Shown: positions 26,701-38,500 of the stretch, in pieces
Position numbering within the stretch: the stretch's first letter is position 1
Layout of the letters: each line of letters begins with the position of its first letter
Assembly (NCBI RefSeq): GCF_009870125.1
Contig: NC_046679.1
Span: 22,444,001-22,508,000, forward strand
From: Drosophila pseudoobscura
Taxonomy: Eukaryota > Arthropoda > Insecta > Diptera > Drosophilidae
Direction: 5' to 3'
DNA: 64,000 nucleotides
The notes under the pieces: generated by a model
What the model saw: the letters and a program-made list of their open reading frames with translations, nothing else
What the model was told of the DNA's origin: nothing
Databases searched by the model: none
Translations under genes and position numbers: made by a program

Positions 26701-29512
26701 ATATTTTTAGGAGTTCTTTTGAATCCATTATCTTATGTGATTCATCATTGAAATGCTATGTTCATACTTTATTCATTTTGGAAGAAAATTCACGCCAATT
26801 GGAAACAAGTTTGTGGTTAGAGGGCTTCGCCAACCAACAGCTTCTTCAGAATATGGTCCAAGACTTTCTCAATAACAGTTCCGTGTTTAAGACAGCATCA
26901 GTAAAACTTTAGTTTTGTTTATAGACAATATATATCTCAGAAAGTTTTTGCTTTTCCTTTTACTGCTTTGAAAAGCTGGAACTTCGAATTTGCTTTTGTA
27001 TATTTGTTTCATTAGCTTTAAATGTAAATTATCAGTCGAATGTTAATTGAACTTCTCTACAGATGATAGCCATAGATACCACAAAGATACTTCCATAGAT
27101 ACTGGCCTGTTTGTAGGGTCAAGTAGATCTATTAATCATTCCCAGAATATATAGCTTCTTTTATAATCTCTTTATCTCCATAAACTGCCTCGACTTTAGC
27201 AAATGCTTTTCTTTAACTGAACTGAACTTAATTTCTAGGAATACTCGTATGGCCAAAGATCTATACCTATGATTCATACAAGCCAATCCCCTCAAGGTGG
27301 CATTCCTGCCTGTTTGATCGCGAACAACCTTCAGGCAGCAGCGCAGCCACTCTGGCCATAGCATGCATAAATCAATAACTTAAATGGTCAATTCCAGTGA
27401 TCTGAACCCACACCCATGGAACCCCTGCCCGCCCCCCCTGCTACCGTGCCACCGAATCAGAGCCTGCCTTCCCCATCTCAGCCATGTCACCATGTCGCTT
27501 CGTTCCGTTCCGGCTTGCTTCGATTGCAATTTACAATTTTACTCTTATTGGTGCATATTTCTTGGCTTGGCCAAGAGGCGGCTGCTTTTCCTGTTGGCCA
27601 CCGAGAACTGGTTGTCCGAGCAGCAGTCCGGCAGCTGCTGCCTGGCGTGGCCCAGGTCTGGGCCGGTTCGGCCGTGTTCCCGTTTTGACTAGTTGGCTTA
27701 AATGTAGCAATCAATTTATGCGCCACCAGTTGCAGCCCCAGTGAGCAGTGGCTGTGGCCTGTAGCTGCAGCTGTATCTGTATCTGTGGCCAAGTATCTCA
27801 TAGATTGTATACAATCTGTTTTTTTTCTATAACATTTATTTGTACTTGTATCTGGACTTTCACTTTTTATTTCTTGCTGTCTGTTGGTGGAGCGCGGGTT
27901 TTAATTGTTTGCCTTCTTTGGCGGGTAACGAGTCTTGGAGCCAAACACAAGAAAAAAAACCCCAAAACATTCATTCAGATATAGGGATACATATGTATTT
28001 ATATTTGTATCTGTATCGCTTGTGGTATGTGTCCATTATTTCAATAGCCATTCACTTTGCAACACACAGTCCACAGAGACTCTCTCTCTCTCTCTGTCTT
28101 TCTGTCTCTATCTCTCTCCTCCACCCAAAACAGGCGCTAATGTGATTACAACAGACGAAAATTATTAAATCGCCAAAACGCCTGCAGCTGTGCCCCATTG
28201 TCTGTTGTGGGTAGCAGTCGCACCACAATGGAGCCACAGTCCACGGCCCGCCCTGGCCCCCGCCCTGGCCCCCGCCCTGGCCCCCGCCCTGGCCCCCGCC
28301 CATGGACCCCGCTCCAGTTTGCCCGCTTGCCTTCCTGTCCAACCGGTTCGATACTCACTATCAGAGATCTAAGAATTCATATACTCGTATGATTCTCTGG
28401 CCTTAATTGTGGGCTGTGTAATCCTTTTTCGACTCGATCTTTCTGGCCCTCGTGTTTCATTAAACGCATTGACATGAATACTTAATTATCTGCGTGTCTG
28501 AGTTGTCTTGAATTTCCTTCAGCTCAGGTCATATTTGGTATGGCACACACGTACTTATGGTGTGTGGGTAAAAGTACTACGAGCACCAGCACTATGACCA
28601 TGTTGAGGTTGTCCAAGGGTTATCAGAGTTCATGTCGCTTGGTTGTGCTTTTCTTTAAGCATCTAGGTATTGTTTGTGGAGGTTCGGAAGTGAAGTGGAT
28701 ATACTTTCAGATAGAAATGGGATTAAGGTTTAAGTGAGAATGATAGTTCCCAGTTCAATTGAGATGTCTGCTTTTCCTTCTTTAACATTCAACCTAAATC
28801 CGCTTTTGACATACTAATTATCAATTAATTTAGATTGTTGTCCACTCCTCAGATGCTCAGATTAATGTCTCATTAGATGGCTTAAACAAAATGATAACAA
28901 CATCCGATAATTCCCAACTAGTTTCTGAAACAAATAGATACGAGTATATCTCAGGTTTTATTCTCAAGTTAAGCTCCCGAATCGCATACTTCTTTCATGG
29001 CTAATACAAATCGAATGATATCTGAATGAAAAACAATGTATAAATGTATGAATCCAAGTTCAACCAGTCGAGGAGAACCATTCTAGCGGACATTTGACAT
29101 TTAAGGGAGGCATTTGTGTGGAGAAGTCAAGATTTCTGTTGGACTCACATTGGCAGTGGGGCAACTTAATTGGTTTTTTGCCTCCCGTCTCCCGTCTGCG
29201 TCTGTCGACTGTTCGTTGCTCAATTGCATATATACGTATAGGTGTATATATGTTTTTTCCCATATCAAATTGATTTCGCATTTTTGTATTGCCAAAGAGT
29301 CGAATATCGAAGACTAAACGGGTTTTGATTTTGATATAAAACCGATAGAGGAGGCGGAGACGAGGAGATGATTTACCAATTGCCAGCAAACGAGATGCTA
29401 AATTATGCCACGGCAGTGATTAAATCAAAATTTAAGCACCAAATCAGACATCAATTTCAATGCGAATAAGACCCAAATGAGTTGAAGCCGTACGACAAAA
29501 AGGTTGGGCAGA
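23709..29512. other. non-coding stretch, possibly 5' exons or intron
   Basis: No supported coding exon. A GC-richer island at 24500-24660 contains an initiator-like TCAGTT near 24585 and ends in a plausible donor (AAAAAG followed by GTAGAAAG), so a non-coding first exon is possible. The 239-residue plus-strand frame at 24991-25710 is low-complexity Ser/Phe/Leu and shows no domain. The stretch from 25700 to 28200 holds only CT- and GTAT-rich runs. Confidence 0.4.
28246..28302. repeat. 12-bp GC-rich tandem repeat
   Basis: Four near-perfect copies of a 12-base unit (GCCCCCGCCCTG) in otherwise AT-rich DNA. The G-rich strand has runs of three to five G spaced closely enough to form a G-quadruplex. 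It gives the Gly-Gln repeat of a minus-strand open frame, which is probably not a gene. Confidence 0.85.
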
Positions 29513-29585
29513 CGACCGTGACAGGACTCGAACCTGCAATCTTCGGATTCGAAGTCCGACGCCTTATCCTTTAGGCCACACGGTC
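29513..29585 (-). tRNA. tRNA:Arg-TCG: tRNA-Arg, anticodon TCG
   Basis: A 73-base cloverleaf reads cleanly on the minus strand: acceptor stem GACCGTG pairs with CACGGTC and is followed by discriminator G. The D arm GCC...GGC encloses TAAAGGATAA. The anticodon stem TCGGA/TCCGA encloses loop CTTCGAA, giving anticodon TCG, which reads the Arg codon CGA. The T arm GCAGG-TTCGAGT-CCTGT carries the usual T-loop and internal B box. No intron is present. A run of five T residues follows about 12 bases downstream, a normal polymerase III stop. CCA is not encoded, as expected in eukaryotes. Confidence 0.95.
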
Positions 29586-30213
29586 CCGTTGTAACGCCAC
29601 GTTAGTTCCTGCCCTAAAAAGCGCAAAACGGGCGGCACACCTCTACGCTTTTGCCCAGAAAGCATCCCCACCCACCCACTCACACATGTCCCCGAACCAC
29701 CCCGACCCACACACTGTCACACTCTCGCCCACCCACTCACCCACGCCCGCGCCAACCACCCAGATTGTGCGTTGCTTCTTGAGGGTGGATGACACCGAGT
29801 GCCGGCCACTGGGGGTGGCACATCCTATGACGCGCGCGTTGGACGTCCTTCTGCGCAGAATCTTTGACTGGGCGGCCAGTAGCAAACCCCACAGCATCCC
29901 TCGAGCAGTCAGCTGTTCTTGCAGCAGACCATCTGATTTCATCTGTTTGTCCCATTAAACAATTTCATAAATATTGGGTAGCTATTGCTCTCATGTTTGC
30001 CAGTCCGCCTCATGTGCTGCAGTACTCCTAAATGGTTCCCTAAATGCTCCTTATAACTCACAATTTAAACAACATTTTCTGAGTCTAGTTAGATTTTCAA
30101 AAACACTCTAGATCTAGCAAATCAATAGTTTTTGACCGGTTACAAAATTTCTCGCTTTCTACTCCAAAAAAACTTTAAAAAAGTTTTGTTCAAAGCTTAT
30201 TCCCTGCTAAATT
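29586..30213. other. spacer between tRNA and orphan gene
   Basis: The part at 29640-29950 is GC-rich and open in more than one frame on both strands (90 residues plus, 99 residues minus), but no domain, start context or splice structure supports a gene. The last 250 bases are AT-rich and probably contain the promoter of the gene at 30214. Confidence 0.4.
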
Positions 30214-31464
30214 ATGAAGACCTCAGCAAACAAAAACACCATGTTAAAGAACCCAAAAATTGTCAAGACATCTCCCTCAACAGTGAAGACCGCGCCGCCT
30301 GGCAAGGCAGCTGCCAAGAGCTTTGACGTGGCCCAAGTGTGCAGTGTGGACCTGGGGAGCGATGGCGGAGTCCGGCTTCCGCCTCTAACGCTCCAGAGTC
30401 GGGTGGAGCCAGAGGACGTGGTGGATGCCCGTTTTCGGCTGGTGGAGGCGAGGTCCCAGACAGTGGTGCTCACCGATCGGCAGTTCGATGTTCACTTGAA
30501 GCGGCTGGTGAAGGTCTTCATGTCCGAGGTATCCATTACCAGGGACATGCGCGCACTTAACTCGAAGAGGTCGCTTCAGCCAGCCGACCGGCTGCTGTTG
30601 CAGGATCTGGAGATACTCAAAGGCAAATTCAAGGAGGAGCGATCCAATCTGGTGGTGACACTCAGCATGGATAGCAGAAACAGATCCAAGCTAAACTCTA
30701 CCAAAGAAGCCAACACCCAGAGCCAAGATAAGCATGAAAAACCCTCTGGTTCCGCTGATGATGTGATACCATCTACTAGTAAGACGTCCAAGCTTCGCAA
30801 GTGTTCAGTTCCATCAAGGAAACAAGGAGGAGCCCAACCAAAAGTACCATCCAATCCTCCATCCAATCCGGTGAAGACACTTAGCATGGGCAGCAGACAC
30901 AGATCCCAAAAAAGTTCTACCACAGAAATCCAGCCTGAAGCCAACAACCAGGACCAAAAAGAAGAAGAAGAACCTTCTGATTACTTTGATGCTGTGACAG
31001 CATCTACTAGTATGACGTCAAGAAAACAAGGAGGAGCTCAAGCTAAAATCACTTCCAATCCTCCAATCATTTGCAAAAATATCGTAGCACCCGAAGAGCT
31101 ATCGATTAAGCTAATGGAAAAACTCAAGCAGAGGTTTGCCAAAACAACCGAAAGTCCTAAAATTAAAGTACCGCTATCCGCTCAAGAAAAAGAACCAGTA
31201 AATGAATCAAAAATGTATCTAACTAACGCTCCTGTAGCCGCTCCTGTAACTGCTCCTGTAGCCGCTCCTGTAGCTACTCCTGTAGCCGCTCCTGTAGCCG
31301 CTCCTGTAGCTACTCCTGTAGCTGCTTCTGTATCCGCTCCTGTAGCCGCCCGAGTAACCTCTTCAGTATCCTCTACGGCCAAGATCAAGGCTAAGGCTAA
31401 ACCTAAGGAACTCTCAGAAAGTTTATCTGATATATTCTATGACTTTCCCATAGCAATCTATTAA
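30214..31464 (+). CDS. unrecognised 416-residue basic/low-complexity protein
   Basis: Single uninterrupted frame starting MKTSANKNTM, ending DFPIAIY, with an AATAAA signal at 31574. I do not recognise the family. Residues 40-150 form the only globular-looking part (DVVDARFRLVEARSQTVVLTDRQFD, then a basic helical stretch). Residues 150-290 are polar and internally duplicated: LSMDSRNRS...SRKQGGAQPK recurs as LSMGSRHRS...SRKQGGAQAK. Residues about 340-390 are a tandem APVA/TPVA tract, followed by a Lys-rich patch. No signal peptide or membrane segment is seen. Codon use in the first third is G/C-ending and typical of Drosophila coding DNA, so I believe it is a gene. It lies on the same strand as kkv and may sit in a kkv 5' intron. 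A nuclear or testis role is possible but only guessed. Confidence 0.75.
   Translation: MKTSANKNTMLKNPKIVKTSPSTVKTAPPGKAAAKSFDVAQVCSVDLGSDGGVRLPPLTLQSRVEPEDVVDARFRLVEARSQTVVLTDRQFDVHLKRLVKVFMSEVSITRDMRALNSKRSLQPADRLLLQDLEILKGKFKEERSNLVVTLSMDSRNRSKLNSTKEANTQSQDKHEKPSGSADDVIPSTSKTSKLRKCSVPSRKQGGAQPKVPSNPPSNPVKTLSMGSRHRSQKSSTTEIQPEANNQDQKEEEEPSDYFDAVTASTSMTSRKQGGAQAKITSNPPIICKNIVAPEELSIKLMEKLKQRFAKTTESPKIKVPLSAQEKEPVNESKMYLTNAPVAAPVTAPVAAPVATPVAAPVAAPVATPVAASVSAPVAARVTSSVSSTAKIKAKAKPKELSESLSDIFYDFPIAIY
31235..31360 (+). repeat. in-frame GCTCCTGTAGCC tandem repeat
   Basis: About ten copies of a 12-base unit (GCTCCTGTAGCC and variants with ACT or TCC) inside the orphan gene, giving Ala-Pro-Val-Ala/Thr repeats. 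The pure tracts suggest recent slippage, so copy number is likely to vary between individuals. Confidence 0.85.
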
Positions 31465-31579
31465 GTGTACACTCCCCGTTATCTTCTTTAAATATTGGTT
31501 ACAAAGAAAGTCTTACGTTCCAGTTTAAGTAATGAATGTTTTCCCTCTTTGTAATCAATCTTTGATTGAGGAAAATAAA

Positions 31580-32458
31580 TTGTTAAAGTGTATGATCTGA
31601 AGTTTCGTTGTTGCCCATTTGTGATTTTGATTGGCCTTTACTGTAGTTTCGTTTCTTTGTCCGAAGTATATCCTACTAAAAGATCCATTGTGTTTCCTAA
31701 TGGAAACCTTCTTTTATGTTCTTTCTGGAGAACCTCTGTTAAGTCTTTGCTCGTTTTGGTTTCAGAAATCTCTTCGCTTCCATCACCCTGCCAATACCAA
31801 TTGGAATATCATCTTCAATTTGCCACATAATCATAAATATTGCACTAGGACCAGAATCTGGCACAAGGCCTTCTCTGGCACAGAACAATACGAGCAGCAG
31901 GGCTGCTTGCTAGTTGCAACTGCCAGTGAGACGAGTAATCGTACTTAATTACCATAAAAACACACTCCAAGAAAACGAATGAAGAGCCCCAGAGGCAGCA
32001 TGAGTTCCGTGCCACATGTGGAACAACTGAGGCGTGTCCGAGCCGAATCCAAGAGTCGGCGTCAAGTTGCGCATAAGTCTTACGTGTAGCATTGCTGTAG
32101 CCCCAAACAATTTATAAATTAACTTTAAGCTAAAATTACTAAAGTGAAAGTGAAGTTTTGATGGGAACTGGACACTGGACGGGGGAAGAGTCCGAAGTGC
32201 TTAAGAGATGACTCACTACTAACCGGAGTCGTGTAAGAGCTGGAATCCAGCTGGAAGAAGCTTTCAAGGTGCAAGCCAGACCTAAACCGGTATGCACTGC
32301 AGACTGGTTGGGTCAAAGGACGCTTGTCCTTGGGGAGCCAGAGTCCACATCCATTGTGTGGCCATAAATTGCATATCCATTAAAACCGGCTTATCGAGAC
32401 ACGACATCGACATCAGCGACTTGGGCTCAATTATTTTCCACTCTCCGACTCATTGCAG
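31580..32458. other. spacer upstream of kkv coding exon
   Basis: No coding exon is visible. A polypyrimidine tract ending CATTGCAG at 32451-32458 is a good splice acceptor 106 bases before the kkv start codon. The kkv transcript therefore very likely has at least one further non-coding exon upstream, in or left of this stretch. Confidence 0.5.
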
Positions 32459-32564
32459 GCAACAACAACAGCACAACATACTCGTACATATTTGCAGAGC
32501 CATCTCCATTCGCACTCCAAGATTGGGCCAGCACGGGGCACGGGGCTAGCAGCAACCGTGGGAG

Positions 32565-35500
32565 ATGTCTGCAATGCGGCATCGTCCGATGGCACCGCCA
32601 GGTCCGGGTGCCGGGGCCGGAGCCGGGGCGCCCGGGGATCATGGCGATAGCGATGACAACAACTTCACCGACGACGAGAGCTCGCCTCTGACACACGATA
32701 TATACGGCGGCAGGTAGGTCTTCTCCCCCAAAATTTATGCAAATTGGTGGCCTGGCCAGATGGAGGGAACCACCAACAAACAGCCGAAAGACAGCCGGAA
32801 CTAAAGTGTCTCAGGCCCAGACAACTACCAGTATAATTAGCCCCTCCAGCTCTGTCTAGGCTCTTGTTTCACAATCACTTTCAGAGCAGGGCGGGGTCGA
32901 GTCGACTCGAGTCGAGTGGAGGCAATGAAATGCCGGAAGTGAAGATCATATAGCCAGCAAAGGCTATAGCCCAGTGTGCGATCATCGTAATAAGCAGTGA
33001 TCAGTCGAGTGAAATATCTAGTTTACATCCCCATCCCCTATTCCTTTCTACTGGAAGAGATCTGTTACTTCCATGAATCTCTACCATACGTATGATGGAA
33101 CTGCTGTTCAATAACCTCCAATCTGTCAATCATCCAATCCTTTCAGCCAACGCACGATACAAGAAACAAAGGGTTGGGATGTCTTCCGGGATCCACCGAT
33201 CAAAATTGAAACAGGATCCACGGCGAATCAGGAGTGTCTAGAGCTAACCATCAAGATCTTGAAGATCTTTGCCTATATAATTACGTTTATCATAGTTTTA
33301 ACCGGAGGTGTCATAGCCAAGGGCACCATGCTCTTCATGACCTCGCAAGTGAGGAAGGACAAGAAGATGGAGTACTGCAACAAAGACTTGGTATGTCCAT
33401 ATAGCAGATTCCAAGTCCATTTAGATTCCAATTGAATGATTCCCTTTCATCCCACCTCTTAGGGACGCGACAAAAGCTTTGTGGTGCGCCTGCCGGAGGA
33501 GGAGCGAGTGGCCTGGATCTGGGCTCTAATGATAGCCTATGCTCTGCCCGAGATTGGGGCTTTGATTCGATCCGCCCGCATCTGTTTCTTCAAGACCTTC
33601 AAGGTGCCCAAGACGGGGCACTTCCTGTTCGTCTGGCTGATGGAGAGCTTCAACGCGATGGGGACGGCGCTGCTGATGTTCGTGGTGCTGCCCCAGATCG
33701 ATGCCATCCAGGGAGCGATGCTTACCAACTGCCTGTGCGTCATCCCAGGCGTCTTTGGCCTGCTCTCGCGCACCTCCAAGGAGGGCAAGCGGTTCGTCAA
33801 GGCCATCATCGATCTGGCGGCCGTGGCGGCGCAGGTGACGGGTCTCGTCATCTGGCCTTTGCTGGAGAACCGCCGGGAGCTGTGGGTCATTCCGGTGGCC
33901 TGTGTGATGATCTCGTGCGGCTGGTGGGAGAACTACGTGTCGCCGCAGTCGTCTCTGGGCCTGGTGCGAGCCCTGGGACGCATCAAGGAGGAGATGCGCT
34001 ACACGCGCTACTTCTGTCACATGTTCCTGTCGATCTGGAAGATCCTGCTGTTCTTCTGCCTCGCTTTGCTCATCTACTGGGCCCAGGGCGAGGAACCCGG
34101 CAATCTGTTTGCCATGTACGGCGACGCCTTCGGACCGCACAAGATCATTGTCTACGAGCTGCCAGCGGGTCTGGGCGGAGTCCTACCCGACACCCTGGAA
34201 TCGGCCAACATAGATACGGTCGAGGTGGACGCCGCCTACAATACGGTGGTCTATGTCCTGCTCCTGCAGATCTTTGGCGCCTATTTGTGCTACATCTTCG
34301 GCAAGTTCGCCTGCAAGATCCTCATCCAGGGCTTCAGCTATGCCTTCCCCGTGAGCCTAACCGTTCCCCTGGCCGTCACCCTACTGATTTCGGCCTGTGG
34401 AATTCGCATCGATGATCCATGCTTCTTCCACGACACCATACCGGACTATTTGTTCTTCACGAGTCCCTCGAACTTCCGCTTTAACAACTTTGTGACGGAA
34501 CAAATGGCCTGGGCGTGGATCCTGTGGCTCCTCAGCCAGACCTGGATAGCCCTGCATATCTGGACGCCCAAGTGCGAGCGTCTGGCCACCACGGAGAAGC
34601 TGTTTGTGAAGCCCATGTACTCCTCCCTGCTGATTGATCAGTCCATGGCTCTCAATCGAAGACGCGACGATCAGGCGGACGTGAAAACGGAGGATCTGTC
34701 GGAGATTGAAAAGGAAAAGGGCGATGAGTACTACGAAACCATCTCAGTGCACACCGATCGCTCTTCCGCCCCGAATAAACCCTCGATCAAGTCCTCGGAC
34801 AACATCACCCGCATCTACTCGTGTGCCACCATGTGGCATGAAACCAGGGACGAGATGATTGAGTTCTTGAAGAGCATTATGCGGATGGACGAGGACCAGT
34901 GTGCGCGCCGCGTGGCCCAGAAGTATTTGCGAGTGCTAGACCCGGACTACTACGAGTTTGAGAGTGAGTAAAGACACCATCAATCCTGCATTGATAGAGC
35001 CTAACCTCTGAATGTTCTTCCAGCTCACATCTTCTTCGATGACGCCTTTGAGATCTCCGATCACAGCGACGATGACATCCAATGCAATCGTTTCGTTAAG
35101 CTCTTGATTTCCACAATGGACGAGGCAGCCTCGGAGATACATCAGACCACGATACGGCTGCGTCCGCCCAAGAAGTATCCCACCCCGTATGGCGGTCGCC
35201 TGGTGTGGACACTGCCCGGCAAGACCAAGTTCATTACCCATCTGAAGGACAAGGACCGTATTCGTCATCGCAAGCGCTGGTCCCAGGTCATGTACATGTA
35301 CTATCTGCTTGGACACCGCCTCATGGAGCTCCCCATATCGGTGGATCGCAAGGATGCCATTGCGGAGAACACCTACCTGCTGACCCTGGACGGAGACATT
35401 GACTTCAAGCCGAATGCGGTTACCCTGCTGGTGGATCTGATGAAGAAGAACAAGAATCTGGGCGCCGCCTGTGGCCGCATCCATCCGGTGGGCTCTGGGC

Positions 35501-38500
35501 CCATGGTGTGGTACCAGCTGTTCGAGTACGCGATTGGTCATTGGCTGCAGAAGGCCACCGAGCACATGATCGGCTGTGTGCTCTGTTCCCCCGGCTGCTT
35601 CTCACTGTTCCGTGGCAAGGCTCTGATGGACGACAACGTGATGAAGAAGTACACGACGCGATCGGACGAGGCCCGGCACTATGTGCAGTACGATCAGGGC
35701 GAGGATCGTTGGCTCTGCACCCTGCTCCTCCAGCGCGGCTATCGTGTGGAGTACTCGGCTGCCAGTGATGCCTACACCCATTGTCCGGAGGGCTTCAACG
35801 AGTTCTACAACCAGCGACGTCGCTGGGTACCCTCGACCATTGCCAACATCATGGATCTGCTGGCAGACGCGAAGCGCACGATTAAGATCAACGACAACAT
35901 CTCGCTGCTGTACATCTTCTACCAGATGATGTTGATGGGCGGCACCATCCTGGGACCCGGCACGATCTTCCTTATGTTGGTGGGTGCCTTCGTGGCTGCC
36001 TTCCGCATCGACAATTGGACCTCCTTCCACTACAACATCGTTCCGATTCTGGCCTTCATGTTCGTCTGCTTCACCTGCAAATCCAACATTCAACTATTTG
36101 TGGCACAGGTGCTATCCACTGCGTATGCGCTGATTATGATGGCGGTGATCGTGGGTACGGCGTTGCAGTTGGGCGAGGATGGGATAGGCTCTCCCTCGGC
36201 CATCTTCTTGATATCCATGGTGGGGTCATTCTTCATAGCCGCATGTTTGCATCCCCAGGAGTTCTGGTGCATAACATGCGGCTTGATCTATCTGCTGTCC
36301 ATACCCTCCATGTACCTGCTGCTCATCCTCTACTCGATCATCAATCTGAATGTCGTCTCGTGGGGCACCCGCGAGGTGGTGGCCAAGAAGACCAAGAAGG
36401 AGCTGGAGGCCGAAAAGAAGGCCACCGAGGAGGCCAAGAAGCGGGTCAAGCAGAAGAGCATGCTCAGCTTCCTGCAGAGCGGCATCGGCGACAATGGCGA
36501 CGAGGAGGGCTCTGTGGAGTTCTCCCTCGCCGGACTCTTCCGCTGCATCTTCTGCACTCATGGAAAGACCTCCGACGAGAAGCAGCAGCTGACGACCATT
36601 GCCGAGTCCCTGGACACGATCAAGCAGCGCATGGACACCATCGAGAGCGCCGTCGATCCTCATGGACATCATGCCTCGCGCCACAACAGGCGCAGGACCA
36701 CTTCCAGCGGCTCCAAGGATCACCATCTGCTCACTTCGGTGGCGGAGAAATCAGGCGATGAGTCGGACGTATCCGATTCGGATACTTCGGCAGAGCCCAA
36801 GCAGGAGCGCGACTTCCTCACGAACCCCTACTGGATCGAGGATCCGGATGTGCGCAAGGGCGAAGTGGACTTTTTGTCGAGCACCGAAATTCAGTTCTGG
36901 AAAGATCTCATCGACCAGTATCTCTATCCCATTGACAATGATCCCGCGGAACAGGTATGTTACGAAGAGTCTTGGAAGGGGCTTTTGTTGGGGAAGACTT
37001 TGTATCCTTGCAGATGCGGTATGGAGTGTTTTTCAAGGGTAGTCCGAGAGAAACTTTATAGTTTTTATACAATCTGCAAGGGTAGCTGAAGATTCGGTCT
37101 TCCGAATCTATCATGTCTTTGAGTATTGCTTTCTTTTGTTAACAAAAATTAAAAAATGATCCCCAAACCAAATCGAATCGCATCGCATAACACTCTTGTA
37201 GGCCCGCATAGCAAAAGATCTGAAAGAGCTGCGCGACTCGTCGGTGTTCGCCTTTTTCATGATCAACGCGCTGTTTGTGCTGATCGTGTTCCTGCTGCAA
37301 CTGAACAAGGACAACATCCACGTGAAGTGGCCCTTTGGCGTCCGCACCAACATCACCTACGACGAGTCCACCCAGGAGGTAAAGAAACCACTGCATGCCG
37401 TACTAACACAACTCTCGTTTTTCTCGTTTTCTTTCTTTTGCCAATTTGCCAATTGTGGAACGATTTGAAGGCCCGCATTGCCTCCGATCTGATTGAGCTG
37501 CGGAACAAGTCGGTGTTTGCGTTTTTCATGGCCAACGCCTTGTTCGTGTTGATTGTATTCTTGTTGCAACTGAACAAGGATAAATTGCATATCGTTTGGC
37601 CGTTGGGCGTTAAAACGAACATTACCTATATCGAAGAGACATCTGAGGTTTACAAAAAATGTTACTTATATGATGTTCTATCTAACCACTGAATCACTGA
37701 ACCACTGAGCCACTCTGTGTGTTTGCGTGTGCCTCAAAAGGGTCTGTCTCCTCCTCTAACTTCCCGCCTGTCCCACTCTCTGTCTCACTCTATGTTTACC
37801 ACAACATGCCACATCACCCCCAAAAGCTAATGATGTTCTTTGTTCTTGTTCTTATACGTACTCCCCTTGGTTGAACCCCATCCTAATGGTTCAGGCATAT
37901 CATACGAAACAAATAAATACTCGTGCATCATGTAAAAACAAATCTTACAACCACACATTGACATTGACATCACAATGGTTTCTAACAGTTATCCCCTCTC
38001 CTCTCCCAAAGAAAAAGGAAACACGGTTAACTGAAAGCCTTCTATACTAAGTATATCTGTATAATCCAAGATATCTATCTGTACACATGCCCAGAGCCAT
38101 GGCTGGCGGAGCCACAAAAGCATGTTTCATTGTTCCTACATACTCGTATAACCTCCTACTCGTACCTCCCCCAAATGGTATCACACTTCAACATGCCACA
38201 ATCACCGACAATTGGTATTATGTTCAGCCATTTATCCGAGCCCAAAAACCAATCTACCAATCAAATTGTTCAATGTCACTAACCCAAATGCTACTCTGCT
38301 GAACAGTCCACTAATTCGCAATGATTTCACAGGTTCACATCTCCAAGGAGTATCTGCAGTTGGAGCCCATAGGTCTGGTCTTTGTGTTCTTCTTTGCCCT
38401 CATTTTGGTCATACAATTTACGGCCATGTTGTTCCATCGTTTTGGCACCATCTCGCATATTTTGGCCTCCACTGAACTGAACTTTTGCAAAAAGAAATCG

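Noticed and set aside
29643-29958. GC-rich region open on both strands (90 and 99 residues)
   Set aside because: Coding-like base composition only; no family, start context or conservation evidence, so not called.
33526-34140. 204-residue minus-strand frame
   Set aside because: Shadow of GC-rich kkv coding sequence; it lacks any domain.
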